Shown piece after piece: positions 1 through 9,696 of a DNA stretch of 64,000 nucleotides. The notes under the pieces are model-generated. The model was not told the DNA's origin. It worked only from the letters and a program-made list of their open reading frames with translations, and made no database searches. Each line of letters starts with the position of its first letter. Within the stretch, counting starts at the first letter, position 1. A program made the position numbers and the translations under genes. Source of the DNA: Lactococcus paracarnosus (GTDB lineage: Bacteria > Bacillota > Bacilli > Lactobacillales > Streptococcaceae); the NCBI RefSeq assembly GCF_006770285.1, contig NZ_CP017195.1, forward strand, positions 2,182,001 through 2,246,000, read 5' to 3'.

Positions 1-306
1 TTCTACAGAATCTGTATTAAAATAATTCTTGACATCATCATAATTTGTTGGTGTAGCTATGATAACAAAATCACTATCTTTTATAGCTAAACTTTTATCT
101 GTCGTAGCAAACAGATTCAAATTTTTACTTGCTAAAAATCCCTCTATTTCCTTGTCAGCAATAGGCGATTTTTTAGAATTAATCCGATCTACTTTCGACT
201 CAACAATGTCCAAAGCAATGACTTCATGATGTTGTGCTAAAAGTACTGAAATAGACAGACCCACGTATCCAGTACCAACGACTGAGATTTTCTTTTTTTT
301 ACTCAA
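1..306 (-). CDS. UDP-glucose/UDP-sugar 6-dehydrogenase, N-terminal part (runs off the window)
   Basis: Only the first ~102 codons are inside the window. The start is a TTG at 306, supported by a perfect AGGAGGT at 318-324; no ATG lies nearby in this frame. The N-terminus has the Rossmann dinucleotide motif VVGTGYVGLS (residues ~9-18), followed by an acidic residue after the second strand (ALDI), as in the UDP-glucose/GDP-mannose dehydrogenase family, which oxidises a nucleotide sugar to the uronic acid with NAD. As the last visible gene of the eps cluster it would supply a uronic acid precursor. Whether the substrate is UDP-glucose, UDP-galactose or an N-acetyl sugar cannot be told from this fragment. 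Confidence 0.85.
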   Translation of the reverse strand, partial: MSKKKKISVVGTGYVGLSISVLLAQHHEVIALDIVESKVDRINSKKSPIADKEIEGFLASKNLNLFATTDKSLAIKDSDFVIIATPTNYDDVKNYFNTDSVE

Positions 307-384
307 AATAAATTATTACCTCCTGTTTTTAGATTAAATCAAGTACAACCTAAAATCCATACCTTCCAATTGTATTATTCTTTT

Positions 385-1806
385 TTATAAATATTTTAAA
401 TATAATTTTTTTACTATTATCCATAAGTCTGTTTTTAGTATAATATTAAAAAATAAATAAGTGATACAACCTATAAAAATTTGTAAAAATAATTGAAGGA
501 AAGACATTCCAAATTTTATATTAATAAAAAGTACTATATCAAACATCAAAAAACCTGATAAAAAATATTTCCAAGATCCTTTAAATAGTAACTTGAAACT
601 AAAAGTTTTAATAACTAACAAAAATTGGGTTAAAAAAACTAAAAATTCAGCGACAACGGATCCTATTGTAGCTCCTAGAACACCCATTGTCGGAATTAGT
701 AAGATATTAATAATAACACAAGAAATTGCGCCTACCAATGAAGAAAAAATATATTCTTTCATTTTATTCATAGGAAGTAAGTATTGAAAACCTATAACTG
801 TACTCCATGTTAAAAAAAGAACAATTGGCGACTCAATAATTAATATTACACCTACTTTTGAAAAATTTGAACCAAAAAAGAAAGGTGCAAAATTTAGTGC
901 TATAGCGGCTAATCCAAAGCTAAGCGGAACTGCAATAGATGTTGATACTTTAAAACTAATTTCAATATTTTTTTTAACTGCTTCAATATTTCCTCTTGAT
1001 AATAAGTTTGTTATATTTGGAAGCATCACTATGCTGAGTGAGGTGATGACAGTAAGTGTCATTCTCACAATAGTATCGGATTGAGCAAAGAAACCTGCAT
1101 TTGTTACAGAATCCAGTGATCCAATCATTATTCTATTTGCTATGAGGTAAAATTGAGAAATTAGAGCTGGAAAAAATAATAGTAGGCTTGACTTGAAATG
1201 TTTTTTTAACTGTATATTTTTAAATATTGGAGGATATATTTCATTTTTTAAATATCCCCAAAGTGATAAATTACCGAAAAGAGTTCCGAGAGACATCAAA
1301 CTAATATATAATAGTAAATCAGATTTTGTATTAACAAATAAAAAAATTAAAATAACAGTGGTTAATTTGACAAGTAAATTTCTTATTACTATAATTTTAA
1401 AATTTTCTCTGCCTTGAAAATACCATGAAATATCAAATAAAGAAGCAAATATCAAAATAGATTGTATAATGTAAATCATTTTATATTGTTCTGTATAGGT
1501 TATAAACAAAATATAAATAATAAATACAATGAATGCAACTCCCCAAGTAACAAAATTAATACCCCAAAAAACTTGACTTCTTTGTTTTTTATCATTTTGA
1601 TAAAATGCAATTTCACGATTCCCATAAATATAATTACCTAACAACGCAAATAAAACAAAATACTGTACTACAGAACCTGTAAATGAATAAATTCCGACAC
1701 CTTTCGGTCCTAGAACTCTTGTTATATAAGGCGCTGTAATTAGTGGTAATAATATTATTATCATTTGATAACTACTGTTCCAAAAAAAATTTTTTATTAT
1801 TCTCAT
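385..1806 (-). CDS. wzx: Wzx-type polysaccharide flippase
   Basis: A 473-residue, very hydrophobic protein with about 12-14 predicted membrane segments. The start resembles the polysaccharide-transport (MOP/RfbX) family: an N-terminal NSSYQMIIILLPLITAPYI followed by a VLGPKGVGIYSFTGS loop. It would flip lipid-linked repeat units across the membrane for Wzy polymerisation. Its ATG directly abuts the stop of the upstream glycosyltransferase gene (shared base at 1806), so the two are translationally coupled. The family is clear; the transported sugar cannot be read from sequence. Confidence 0.9.
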   Translation of the reverse strand: MRIIKNFFWNSSYQMIIILLPLITAPYITRVLGPKGVGIYSFTGSVVQYFVLFALLGNYIYGNREIAFYQNDKKQRSQVFWGINFVTWGVAFIVFIIYILFITYTEQYKMIYIIQSILIFASLFDISWYFQGRENFKIIVIRNLLVKLTTVILIFLFVNTKSDLLLYISLMSLGTLFGNLSLWGYLKNEIYPPIFKNIQLKKHFKSSLLLFFPALISQFYLIANRIMIGSLDSVTNAGFFAQSDTIVRMTLTVITSLSIVMLPNITNLLSRGNIEAVKKNIEISFKVSTSIAVPLSFGLAAIALNFAPFFFGSNFSKVGVILIIESPIVLFLTWSTVIGFQYLLPMNKMKEYIFSSLVGAISCVIINILLIPTMGVLGATIGSVVAEFLVFLTQFLLVIKTFSFKLLFKGSWKYFLSGFLMFDIVLFINIKFGMSFLQLFLQIFIGCITYLFFNIILKTDLWIIVKKLYLKYL

Positions 1807-2792
1807 TAATCCATACCTTTGATTTTTTTTAAAGCATTAAAAACTACTTTATCAGGTGCTAAGAACATACGATAATATTCATTATTTTTATTCATCATAG
1901 ATTTCATATATTTTTTATTAGATAATATTTTATTAACTTGATCAACTAATTCATCTGGAGATTCAAATTCTAGATAATTGTCTCCTTTATTAAAGTTCCC
2001 GTTTACTTCATAAATCATTTTTTCAGTAATAATTGCCTTACCTTGTGAAACGTATTCCCCTAGTTTCCAACCATTTGAAAAATGTAAGCCAATTGTTGTT
2101 ATACAAATAGAACATTCCTTCATTAGTTTAATATATTTTGACTTTTTTGTGTATTTTTTATTTATCACACAATCTGGATAACATTTCTTAGCCAAAGAGG
2201 ACTCTTGAAACCCCGCAATAACTCTATCTCCAAAATTTTTTTTAAGACTCCTAATACACTCTGCTCTAAAATTGTTTATTTCTTTCTCATTTTCCCAACA
2301 TCTTGTAAGAAAAAGTATTTTTACATCTTTAGTAATTTTATTGGATTTTTTGAATTTTTTTATATCAACACGTTTTCCCCTAATATATCTTTTATAACTC
2401 TCAAATGTTCTATTAAATTGAATTTTTGTTAGTGGATTTCCTTTGATTGATACAAAATAATTAAAAGAAAGAGGAAAAATTTTCTCTTTTTCATATAAAT
2501 TTTTATTTTTTTCAATACTAAAGCTTCTTTTAAAGTAATAATCCACTCGTTTGATATAATTATTAAATTTATTTATATCGAAATTATAACCATCATTCAT
2601 ATCAAATGCGATATGAATTTCATCATTTATTGTTACATCTAAAACTAATGGATTAAAAAATGCGTCAGATCCTTCTACACAATTAATGATAGTTAAATTA
2701 TCTATTATATTTTTTTGTTTTAATAATATGAATCCTGTAATTATTTGAGAAAGGTGAGGTGCATAGGAATAATATTTAATTTCACACTTCAT
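1806..2792 (-). CDS. putative GT-B glycosyltransferase of the eps cluster
   Basis: About 328 residues when started at the ATG at 2792, which has GGAGG directly upstream; a TTG five codons earlier contains that ribosome site and is therefore unlikely. The C-terminal half has a GT-B-like nucleotide-sugar-binding pattern (SNGWKLGEYVSQGKAIITE around residue 240, then a short helical tail). The N-terminal half is not one I recognise. Its position between the IS scar and wzx makes transfer of one sugar of the repeat unit the best guess. Donor and acceptor are unknown. Confidence 0.6.
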   Translation of the reverse strand: MKCEIKYYSYAPHLSQIITGFILLKQKNIIDNLTIINCVEGSDAFFNPLVLDVTINDEIHIAFDMNDGYNFDINKFNNYIKRVDYYFKRSFSIEKNKNLYEKEKIFPLSFNYFVSIKGNPLTKIQFNRTFESYKRYIRGKRVDIKKFKKSNKITKDVKILFLTRCWENEKEINNFRAECIRSLKKNFGDRVIAGFQESSLAKKCYPDCVINKKYTKKSKYIKLMKECSICITTIGLHFSNGWKLGEYVSQGKAIITEKMIYEVNGNFNKGDNYLEFESPDELVDQVNKILSNKKYMKSMMNKNNEYYRMFLAPDKVVFNALKKIKGMD

Positions 2793-2826
2793 TTTGTCCT
2801 CCAAATTTCTACTTTACTATAAAATT

Positions 2827-3337
2827 GACGTTAAGTCAAGTTTTTAGAGTAACAAACGTAGAATTTTAATCTATTTATTTTAAGCACTTACCTTTTCAAA
2901 TTGATTAGGTGTAAGATACCCTAAACTTTGATGGATTCGTTTTGAATTATAAAAGGCTTCGATGTACCAGAAAATACTCTGATAGGCTTCTTCAAAGTTC
3001 TTATATTTAAATTGATACACCCACTCTCTTTTTAAATGTCCATGCCAAGATTTAAGACTGGCATTATGATAAGGGTATCCCCTTCGACTGAAAGAGTGAG
3101 TCATCCCATAATACTTAAGCAACTCTTCATACTCTAGACTCGTATACTGGCTTCCTTGGTCAGAATGAAGAATAACAGCTTCTGGATAGTCTTGTGATTT
3201 AATGGCCTTATTTAAAGTTCTTTGCACTAATTCTACAGTCATTCGCTTGCCCAAATCCCAAGCAATGACTTTTTTAGTATAACGATCCATAATGGTTGAG
3301 AGATAAGCCCATCCTTGTTGAGTAGGAATATAAGTAA
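2827..3337 (-). mobile_element. IS3-family insertion sequence remnant (3' part of orfB)
   Basis: The minus strand carries the C-terminal part of an IS3-family OrfB integrase: the frame is open from the junction near 3337 (YIPTQQGWAYLSTIMDRY) to the stop at 2880. The retroviral-integrase-type features HSDQGSQYTS and the terminal YNSKRIHQSLGYLTPNQFE are both visible. OrfA, the first half of OrfB and one end are missing. The terminal repeat on the left probably lies around 2827-2850, but its mate is gone, so that limit is approximate. The element is dead on its own. Confidence 0.8.
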
Positions 3338-4165
3338 TCTGGAACTTTAGAAATCAGCTATCAAAATCTAATAGAGGAAACTGGCTTTTTTCTGCCTTTC
3401 AAGAAAAACTTGAATCACAAGGGATGATCGCTCATAAAGGACAGATTGTTGATGCAACATTCATAGAGGCGCCTAAACAACGTAATCCAAAAGACGAAAA
3501 TGAATTGATTAAAGCAAATAGGGTACCAGTGAATTGGACGAAGAACAAAAGAGCACAGAAGGATACAGCTGCTCGCTGGACAATTAAAGGTAATGAGAGA
3601 CACTATGGCTACAAAAATCATATTGCTATAGATACCAAATCAAAATTCGTAAAGAATTATCAAACAACGCCTGCAAATGTGCATGATTCTCAAGTAATAG
3701 GCGTTCTTGTTGATCCCGATGAGATCACCTTAGCAGACTCAGCTTATCAAAATCAAGCAACACCTAAAGGTGCTGAACTTTTTACCTGTCTTAAAAACAC
3801 ACGTTGTAAATCTCTTAAGGCAGACGATAAAATGTTTAATAAAATCATTTCGAAAATACGTGTCCGTATTGAACATGTATTTGGCTTTGTTGAAAATTCA
3901 ATGCATGGTTCTAGTTTACGTTCTATTGGATTCGATCGAGCTGTTTTAAATACTGACCTTACAAATCTGACTTATAACTTATTGAGGTACGAACAAGTTA
4001 AACGTTTAAATCTCAAAACATGGAGGTAATCTGTCTAAATTAAGAATAAACAGTCAAGTGGCGTCTGTAACATAAAGAAAAACACAGTAGACTATGCTTA
4101 GTTTTCTGTGTTTTTTTCTAATTTCATTTAGAGGTGAATTAATTGGTAGTTATTAGAGGTGCCCT
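3338..4165 (+). pseudogene. 5'-truncated IS5-family element (remnant)
   Basis: This 828-bp piece matches the right part of the intact copy at 14557-15758 with only about five base differences seen by eye (one gives Cys instead of Ser in the transposase). It lacks the first ~374 bp: the left end, start codon and N-terminal third. The transposase frame runs to a stop at 4027-4029 and still holds the DDE-type region (DATFIEAP, LADSAYQ, RIEHVFGF). The right terminal repeat TTAGAGGTGCCCT ends at 4165, and the small hairpin terminator at ~4074-4120 is kept. The break is fused directly to the IS3 remnant. Confidence 0.88.
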
Positions 4166-4239
4166 ATACAATAGTGACTCTAAGATTTAAGGATAACATC
4201 AAATATAGGAATGGATTCCAGACATTTTATTTCTAATAT

Positions 4240-4908
4240 TTATTCTTTCCAAACAATGTTTTTCTTCAAAACTTTTGCTGGACTCCCACCAATCAATGAT
4301 TTTTCTTGATGTAAACTATTGATTTTAGATAGAACTAACGATTCGGTAGCAACTACACACCCATCCTTTAATTGAACGCCTTGCAATATTTTACAATCGG
4401 AAGCTATCCATACATGTTTACCAATTAATATAGGTGATATACTAACTTTTTTGTTAATATAATGACCCCCAGTATCTCTAAATTCACAATTATAACCGAT
4501 CAAAACATCCTTAGAGAATTCTATTCTATCTGAGCTTATAACATGTAAGTCATGATTTGCAAAAAAATTTTCCCCAAAAATAACCTCTCCTCCAAAAGAT
4601 GAAACATAACATCCTCTAAGGATCTTTGCATTCCCTTTAAATTCCATGCTATTTTCAATTCTTAAATATGAACTTTTCCTATGGGGGGTGTAGTAACCCT
4701 CCATCCCTCCAATTTGTACACCAAATCGTGTCGTTTCTTTTGCAACTTTTATTTTTCCTCCCTTCTTAATTTGAATACGTACACTATAGTCAATTAGTAT
4801 AGGTAGCTTTATTGCAGTTTTAAAGGGTAAGTATTTTAAATTAAAATAAATTGTCTTAGCTATCGATAATATCCAGCTGAACTTCAAATATTTATTATAT
4901 TTTCTCAT
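4240..4908 (-). CDS. left-handed beta-helix (hexapeptide) acyltransferase
   Basis: A 222-residue protein whose C-terminal two thirds follow the hexapeptide-repeat pattern of acetyltransferases, with turns such as ILRGCYVSSFGGEVIFGENF and the classic HVWIASDCKILQGVQL / GSPAKVLKKNIVW ending. This is the WcaF/maltose O-acetyltransferase superfamily. In an eps cluster it would add O-acetyl (or another acyl) groups to the repeat unit. The ATG overlaps the stop of the upstream polymerase gene by 4 bp, so they are coupled. The acyl group and target sugar are not determined. Confidence 0.8.
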   Translation of the reverse strand: MRKYNKYLKFSWILSIAKTIYFNLKYLPFKTAIKLPILIDYSVRIQIKKGGKIKVAKETTRFGVQIGGMEGYYTPHRKSSYLRIENSMEFKGNAKILRGCYVSSFGGEVIFGENFFANHDLHVISSDRIEFSKDVLIGYNCEFRDTGGHYINKKVSISPILIGKHVWIASDCKILQGVQLKDGCVVATESLVLSKINSLHQEKSLIGGSPAKVLKKNIVWKE

Positions 4909-6107
4909 TTTATCCTTTCAAAAGTAATTTTTTCTCTTTTTTCGTATACAATTGCACAAACTAAGGAAAATGCAATATTGTTCATGTATATATCGGGATA
5001 CAGACTAAATATCCCTAAAATTCCTAACAGCAAAAAATAAAATACTTCTTTGTGTCTTTCCCAAGCTTTAATAAGAATCAAAACATATATTATAATAAGA
5101 TAAATAAGAAAAAAATATCCGTAATAAAATAATATTCCAAATATACCATTATCAGCTGGATAAATTCCTTTATCATATTGGCTCATAAAAAAAGATTGAC
5201 CCCAATTTATATTTACGTATCCTGCTCCAAAAACCTTATGAATCCAGTCAATATTAATTTGCCGTAGAAAAAACTCTCTTCCTATTTCTCTAATCTGAGA
5301 AGTATCATCAGTTATATTAATATTATTTCCAGTAATCAAACTAAGTATTTCTTTTCCAATTGTCGTAAATAGAGAGATAACAATACCGAGTGTAGCAACT
5401 CCCAACAAACTGTATTTCCGATAATTTCTTTGCGATGTTAGAATTAAAAAAATAGTAACTAAAATAAGTGCCAATACAGCCATACGAGACTTAGTAATTA
5501 AAAATTGTATTAAAATAGGTGTGATAATAAAGAAGATACTTTTAAAGTTGATTTTTTTTCTTTCAATTATTCTAACTAAATGTACAAAATATGAAATCAT
5601 TATAAAACTGATTGTCACATATATACGAATATTATCATATCTCTCTTTCGTTAATACATGCAATATTGTCACATGATCTCCTATAAAGTACTGAATAAAA
5701 ATGAGAAAAATATATACTATGTTTAATTTATCCAGTAATTTATAAATATCATTTGAATTTACCTTTTTTGTTCCTATGATCTTTTTAATAGGGAAGAACA
5801 TTAAAATACTCATTACCCAAGATCGTTGTGCAATAATCCCCATCCACAAAGGCTGTAAATAATCAAAATTTGCCATTATTGAAGAAGTAAAAACAAAAAC
5901 TATAGGCATAATAAACAAAATATCTGATTTTTGTATTGTCGTATTATTACCAGAAAACATAACAAAAACAAAAAATGTTATTTCTAAAATTAAAGAAATA
6001 GAATCAGTAAATAATGATGAGCTAAACAGATAAAAACCTTGAAGATTGAAAAAAATAATCAATCCAAGAAACATTGTATAATAATTTATAATAATTTTAT
6101 TTTTCAT
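4905..6107 (-). CDS. wzy: Wzy-type polysaccharide polymerase (O-antigen ligase-like)
   Basis: A 400-residue integral membrane protein with roughly 11-12 hydrophobic segments and one large extracytoplasmic loop (about residues 235-315), the layout of Wzy polymerases. The family has little sequence conservation, so the call rests on topology and on its place between a glycosyltransferase and an acyltransferase in a Wzx/Wzy-type cluster. It would join lipid-linked repeat units on the outer face of the membrane. It overlaps its upstream neighbour by 11 bp and its downstream neighbour by 4 bp. Confidence 0.75.
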   Translation of the reverse strand: MKNKIIINYYTMFLGLIIFFNLQGFYLFSSSLFTDSISLILEITFFVFVMFSGNNTTIQKSDILFIMPIVFVFTSSIMANFDYLQPLWMGIIAQRSWVMSILMFFPIKKIIGTKKVNSNDIYKLLDKLNIVYIFLIFIQYFIGDHVTILHVLTKERYDNIRIYVTISFIMISYFVHLVRIIERKKINFKSIFFIITPILIQFLITKSRMAVLALILVTIFLILTSQRNYRKYSLLGVATLGIVISLFTTIGKEILSLITGNNINITDDTSQIREIGREFFLRQINIDWIHKVFGAGYVNINWGQSFFMSQYDKGIYPADNGIFGILFYYGYFFLIYLIIIYVLILIKAWERHKEVFYFLLLGILGIFSLYPDIYMNNIAFSLVCAIVYEKREKITFERIK

Positions 6108-6969
6108 AGGTTATTAATTTTTTTAAGTAAGCCAAGAAAAGAAACACTTTATTACTAACTTCAGCCAAAAACAGTGATCTTAGTTTTTTTCCATTGTAAT
6201 ATTTTTCCAATAAATACTTACTCGATTTGTATGAGGGTTCACTTGAAATAATTTTATTTTTTAACGGAATTTTCTTTCTCTTATCTATGGGGTGGAGATG
6301 GAGGTAAAATTCATTTTTTATAATTGCTTCTTTAAATCCTCTTTTTTTTATATTAATTCCAAGTATATTTTCTTCATTATACAAGAATGTGCCCTCATCA
6401 AGATAGTTAATACTTTCCAAAATAAATGATTTTGCTATGAAAAATGCCCCGGATACACATTCTACTTCCATCACATTAGACGAAATTTTTTTTGTATTTT
6501 TCACTTCCTTTTTATTCTTAAAAAAAAGTGAATGCTGAGTTACTATATTTCTTGAGGTTGGTATATCCCAATAGTTGGTTACCTTTGCATTGTTCCATTC
6601 CATTTCACCACTAAGTAAAACGATGTCTTTATGAATACTAAAAGCAGTAAGTATTTTTTCTAAAAGATTATATGGAATCAACACGTCCGGATTAATTATC
6701 CCAATATATTCCACATTTAGAGTACCTATTGCGTATTTTATTCCAATATTATTGCCAGCTGCATACCCTCTATTTTCTTCAGAAGGCAACAGAATAATTT
6801 TTTTTTTAGATTGAAATTGTTTACTTATTCTTTCTTGTGAGTCATCGCTAGAAAAATTATCCACTATTATTATCCAAAAATTTTTATTAAAGCTTAATAG
6901 TCGTTCTACACATCTAATCGTATCATCCGCCGAATTATAATTTAATACAACAAAAGCTAGGTTATTCAA
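6097..6969 (-). CDS. family 2 glycosyltransferase (GT-A)
   Basis: A 290-residue protein with the GT2 pattern: VVLNYNSADDTIRCVERL at the start, IIVDNFSSDDS near residue 35, NRGYAAGNNIGIKYA near residue 65 and INPDV near residue 92. The last resembles the metal-binding DXD region of rhamnosyltransferase-like GT2 enzymes, here with a single Asp. It transfers one sugar of the repeat unit on the cytoplasmic face; rhamnosyl transfer is a reasonable guess, not proven. It overlaps the upstream GT4 gene by 8 bp. Confidence 0.85.
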   Translation of the reverse strand: MNNLAFVVLNYNSADDTIRCVERLLSFNKNFWIIIVDNFSSDDSQERISKQFQSKKKIILLPSEENRGYAAGNNIGIKYAIGTLNVEYIGIINPDVLIPYNLLEKILTAFSIHKDIVLLSGEMEWNNAKVTNYWDIPTSRNIVTQHSLFFKNKKEVKNTKKISSNVMEVECVSGAFFIAKSFILESINYLDEGTFLYNEENILGINIKKRGFKEAIIKNEFYLHLHPIDKRKKIPLKNKIISSEPSYKSSKYLLEKYYNGKKLRSLFLAEVSNKVFLFLAYLKKLITYEK

Positions 6970-8068
6970 ATTTACCTCCTACAGAAACATAAATCGTTTC
7001 AAGTCTATCTACAGTCTGAGAAATATCAAAATTAGTTATTACGTAATCTCTGATTTCAGATGATTTCTCTTTTATATGATTGATATTTTTAATAGCATAT
7101 AATATATTTTCTACTAAACTATCTAAATCTCCAGTTTTAAACAAAAGTCCCCTTTCATTATTACCAATCACCTCAGATGGGCCTTCAATATTACTTGCTA
7201 TTACGGGAACACCCATAGCCATTGCTTCAACAAGAGACAGCCCAAATCCTTCAGTTCTAGATGGAAGAACAAATAAATCTAAATCATCCAAAAACTTTGG
7301 TATATCAAGTACATTCCCACAAAATTTTATATTTTCGTCTAGATTATGTTTTTTAACAAGTCCTTTGAGTATTTCAAATTCTTTTTGCTGATCTTTGGAA
7401 ACCATACCAGCAAACCTACATTCAATATTTGGATAAACTTTTTTTACCTTTGCGATAGCCATGATGAGTAGGTCCTGTCTTTTTTGACAAGGATTTATTC
7501 GAGCCACATTACCAATTATAAATTTCGAAGAACTCTTGACTTGGTAACATGGACTATATTTTTTTATTTTAATACCATTATAAATAACTTCTATTTTGTT
7601 TTTGTTAGCACCATGTAAAACCATGTCATTTCTAACTGAATTTGAGATTGCAATAAACTTATGAATTTGTATATTTCTAAAATAAACTTTATGCAGTGGC
7701 ATCTTACCATACCCCATTGTATCATGAATTGTTTGAATGATCTTAACTTTCGGGAAGAGAAAAGGCTTTAATAATAATAAGTCCGGTGCAGTAGGATTAT
7801 TACAGTGAACGATTTTTATCTTCTTATCTTTTATATATTCGCTCACTTTTTTTATCGTAACCAATTTATTACCACTAGCTTCTCTTCTGTTCTGTTTAAT
7901 TACTACGACTTTTTCATCTAATTTACTTAGAACTTCCTCATCATAATGTTCATTTACTATATATAGATGAACATTATGTTTTCTATTTACTAATTCATTA
8001 CAAATATCGACTGTTAGGTGTTCTGTACCACCAGATAGCATTGAAAAAGTTAAAAATAAAATATTCAT
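6962..8068 (-). CDS. family 4 glycosyltransferase (GT-B)
   Basis: A 368-residue protein with both GT-B halves: an N-terminal domain starting FLTFSMLSGGTEHL and a C-terminal donor-binding domain with IGNVARINPCQKRQDLLI near residue 188 and the E-x7-E signature SRTEGFGLSLVEAMAMGVPV near residue 273. This is GT4, a retaining family common in EPS assembly. The donor cannot be assigned. A gap of 114 bp with no gene separates it from the next GT4 gene. Confidence 0.9.
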   Translation of the reverse strand: MNILFLTFSMLSGGTEHLTVDICNELVNRKHNVHLYIVNEHYDEEVLSKLDEKVVVIKQNRREASGNKLVTIKKVSEYIKDKKIKIVHCNNPTAPDLLLLKPFLFPKVKIIQTIHDTMGYGKMPLHKVYFRNIQIHKFIAISNSVRNDMVLHGANKNKIEVIYNGIKIKKYSPCYQVKSSSKFIIGNVARINPCQKRQDLLIMAIAKVKKVYPNIECRFAGMVSKDQQKEFEILKGLVKKHNLDENIKFCGNVLDIPKFLDDLDLFVLPSRTEGFGLSLVEAMAMGVPVIASNIEGPSEVIGNNERGLLFKTGDLDSLVENILYAIKNINHIKEKSSEIRDYVITNFDISQTVDRLETIYVSVGGKFE

Positions 8069-8182
8069 TCACTTATCCTATCTTATTTAAAAATATTTTT
8101 ATAATGATAATTAAATAATTTTTCCAAAAATAAATCTAATAATTTGTTATAAAATATTTAATTTATACCTATCAAAATATAG

Positions 8183-9220
8183 TTAAAATAATTTGCTTAT
8201 TTCACTAAAATAATTTTTTTCTGAAAATTTAATTTCGGCTATTTTTCTTGAATTATGACTCATTTTAGTCCAACTGATTTCGTCGATTCCACATAGGATA
8301 TTTAACTTACTAGTTAGATCGGTCAAATCTGAAGAAATAATAAATCCATTTTTAAAAGGAATAACAGCTTCTTTTATATCCCCAACATCTGTAGCGAGAA
8401 CTGGCAAACCATAGCTGATTGCTTCAAGTATCGCCATGGGTAGTCCCTCATTTTGTGAGGGCAATATTAAAAAGCGGCTTCTCCGTATAAGATCAATCTT
8501 TTCTTTTTTATCAATCCATCCATGAAAGATAACTCTTTCGTTAAGGCCTAAATTTATTACTTTCTTTCTTAAATCTTTGTAATCTCTTCCATATCCCGCT
8601 ATATTTAGGATTACATTTGTATTATTTATACTTTTAAATGCTTCTATTAACTTATCAACATTTTTACGTTTGATTAAAACTCCTAGATATAGAAAACTTA
8701 TTTCACTGTTCCAGTGTATTATTTCTTTAGGAATTTCAACAGAATTCATAATAATTTTAGTTTTAATTCTAGAATCAATTTTTTTTATTTTTTTATCCCA
8801 CTCATTTCCAAGAACAATAACATACCTTGATAATAAAAGAAACCTCCTTATAATTTTCTGATTACTCAGACTGCAATTATCATACCATTCTTTAAATTCT
8901 GAACCATGTAAATGAATTATGATCTCGACTTTAAAAATTTTAGCCAACAGACTAACTAGCCATGCTCTATAAAAACTTCCTTTATATGACATATGTATAT
9001 ATAACACAGTTGGTCGATTAAAAATAAGTTGTACCAATATGCTGAAAATACTTTTCATAAAAAAAATTAATTGAACAGTTAAATTACTGTCAATATATGT
9101 AGGAATAAATCTTAACTTTATTTTTGATTCGTCCCACTCAAACTCTAGAAACCGCACAATAACAGTAGAAATCCCTCCTTTAACTCTGGGATGATTCCCA
9201 ATCATTAATACTTTTTTCAT
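8183..9220 (-). CDS. family 4 glycosyltransferase (GT-B)
   Basis: A 345-residue GT4 enzyme. It shows the N-terminal glycine loop (GNHPRVKGGISTV), the donor-domain start LYLGVLIKRKNVDKLI near residue 180 and the E-x7-E motif PSQNEGLPMAILEAISYGLP near residue 254. Its start overlaps the stop of epsF by 4 bp, so it probably adds the third sugar after the epsD/E/F steps. The sugar specificity is unknown. Confidence 0.9.
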   Translation of the reverse strand: MKKVLMIGNHPRVKGGISTVIVRFLEFEWDESKIKLRFIPTYIDSNLTVQLIFFMKSIFSILVQLIFNRPTVLYIHMSYKGSFYRAWLVSLLAKIFKVEIIIHLHGSEFKEWYDNCSLSNQKIIRRFLLLSRYVIVLGNEWDKKIKKIDSRIKTKIIMNSVEIPKEIIHWNSEISFLYLGVLIKRKNVDKLIEAFKSINNTNVILNIAGYGRDYKDLRKKVINLGLNERVIFHGWIDKKEKIDLIRRSRFLILPSQNEGLPMAILEAISYGLPVLATDVGDIKEAVIPFKNGFIISSDLTDLTSKLNILCGIDEISWTKMSHNSRKIAEIKFSEKNYFSEISKLF

Positions 9221-9696
9221 AAACCCCTCACATATTTTTCAATTGATTCTATATACACTTTTGAATTTGAACGATATTGTTCATAAAATTTTATATTAAT
9301 ATTGGTTAATGCATCTTTTAAATTTGACACATTTATGCACGGTTCAATTAACTTAAGTTCCGCAAACTGTTTTAGTATTTCTATTTGATGATCATCGACA
9401 TGTTCACCAAATTTTTTTAGTCTAGAAACTGCTATGACTTTTTTCCCTTTTTTTATAGATTCAATAATAGCTCCTGTTCCTCCATGTGTTATTATTATAC
9501 TAGAGGTAGATATTTTTTTTTGAAACTCTTTTCTATCTAAAAAATTTTTGTAGAAAAAATTATTTGGTTTATAAGTACTTACTCCTATTTGTGCAAATAC
9601 TTCTTCTTTAATATAATCCTCTTCAATCAACTGGTCAATTTCCTTAAGAAGCCTATTAAATTGAAATTTTTGGGATCCTAAAATAATAAATATCAT
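9217..9696 (-). CDS. epsF: EpsF-like glycosyltransferase subunit (Alg13/GT28 C-terminal type)
   Basis: 159 residues, matching the stand-alone GT28 C-terminal domain found in Alg13 and in the EpsF/Cps14G proteins. The pattern HGGTGAIIESIKKGKKVIAV (residues ~71-90) is the donor-binding motif. In known clusters this soluble catalytic half works with a membrane-anchored partner, here epsE directly upstream (1-bp gap). Together they add the second sugar, in the lactococcal B40 and pneumococcal type 14 systems a beta-1,4-linked hexose. The assignment to that linkage is by analogy. Confidence 0.82.
   Translation of the reverse strand: MIFIILGSQKFQFNRLLKEIDQLIEEDYIKEEVFAQIGVSTYKPNNFFYKNFLDRKEFQKKISTSSIIITHGGTGAIIESIKKGKKVIAVSRLKKFGEHVDDHQIEILKQFAELKLIEPCINVSNLKDALTNINIKFYEQYRSNSKVYIESIEKYVRGL

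Noticed and set aside
5630-5670. ATATCTCTCTTTCGTTAA-like sequence similar to the core site on the other strand
   Set aside because: It lies inside the wzy coding sequence, is in the wrong orientation and does not keep the 11-7-11 layout.
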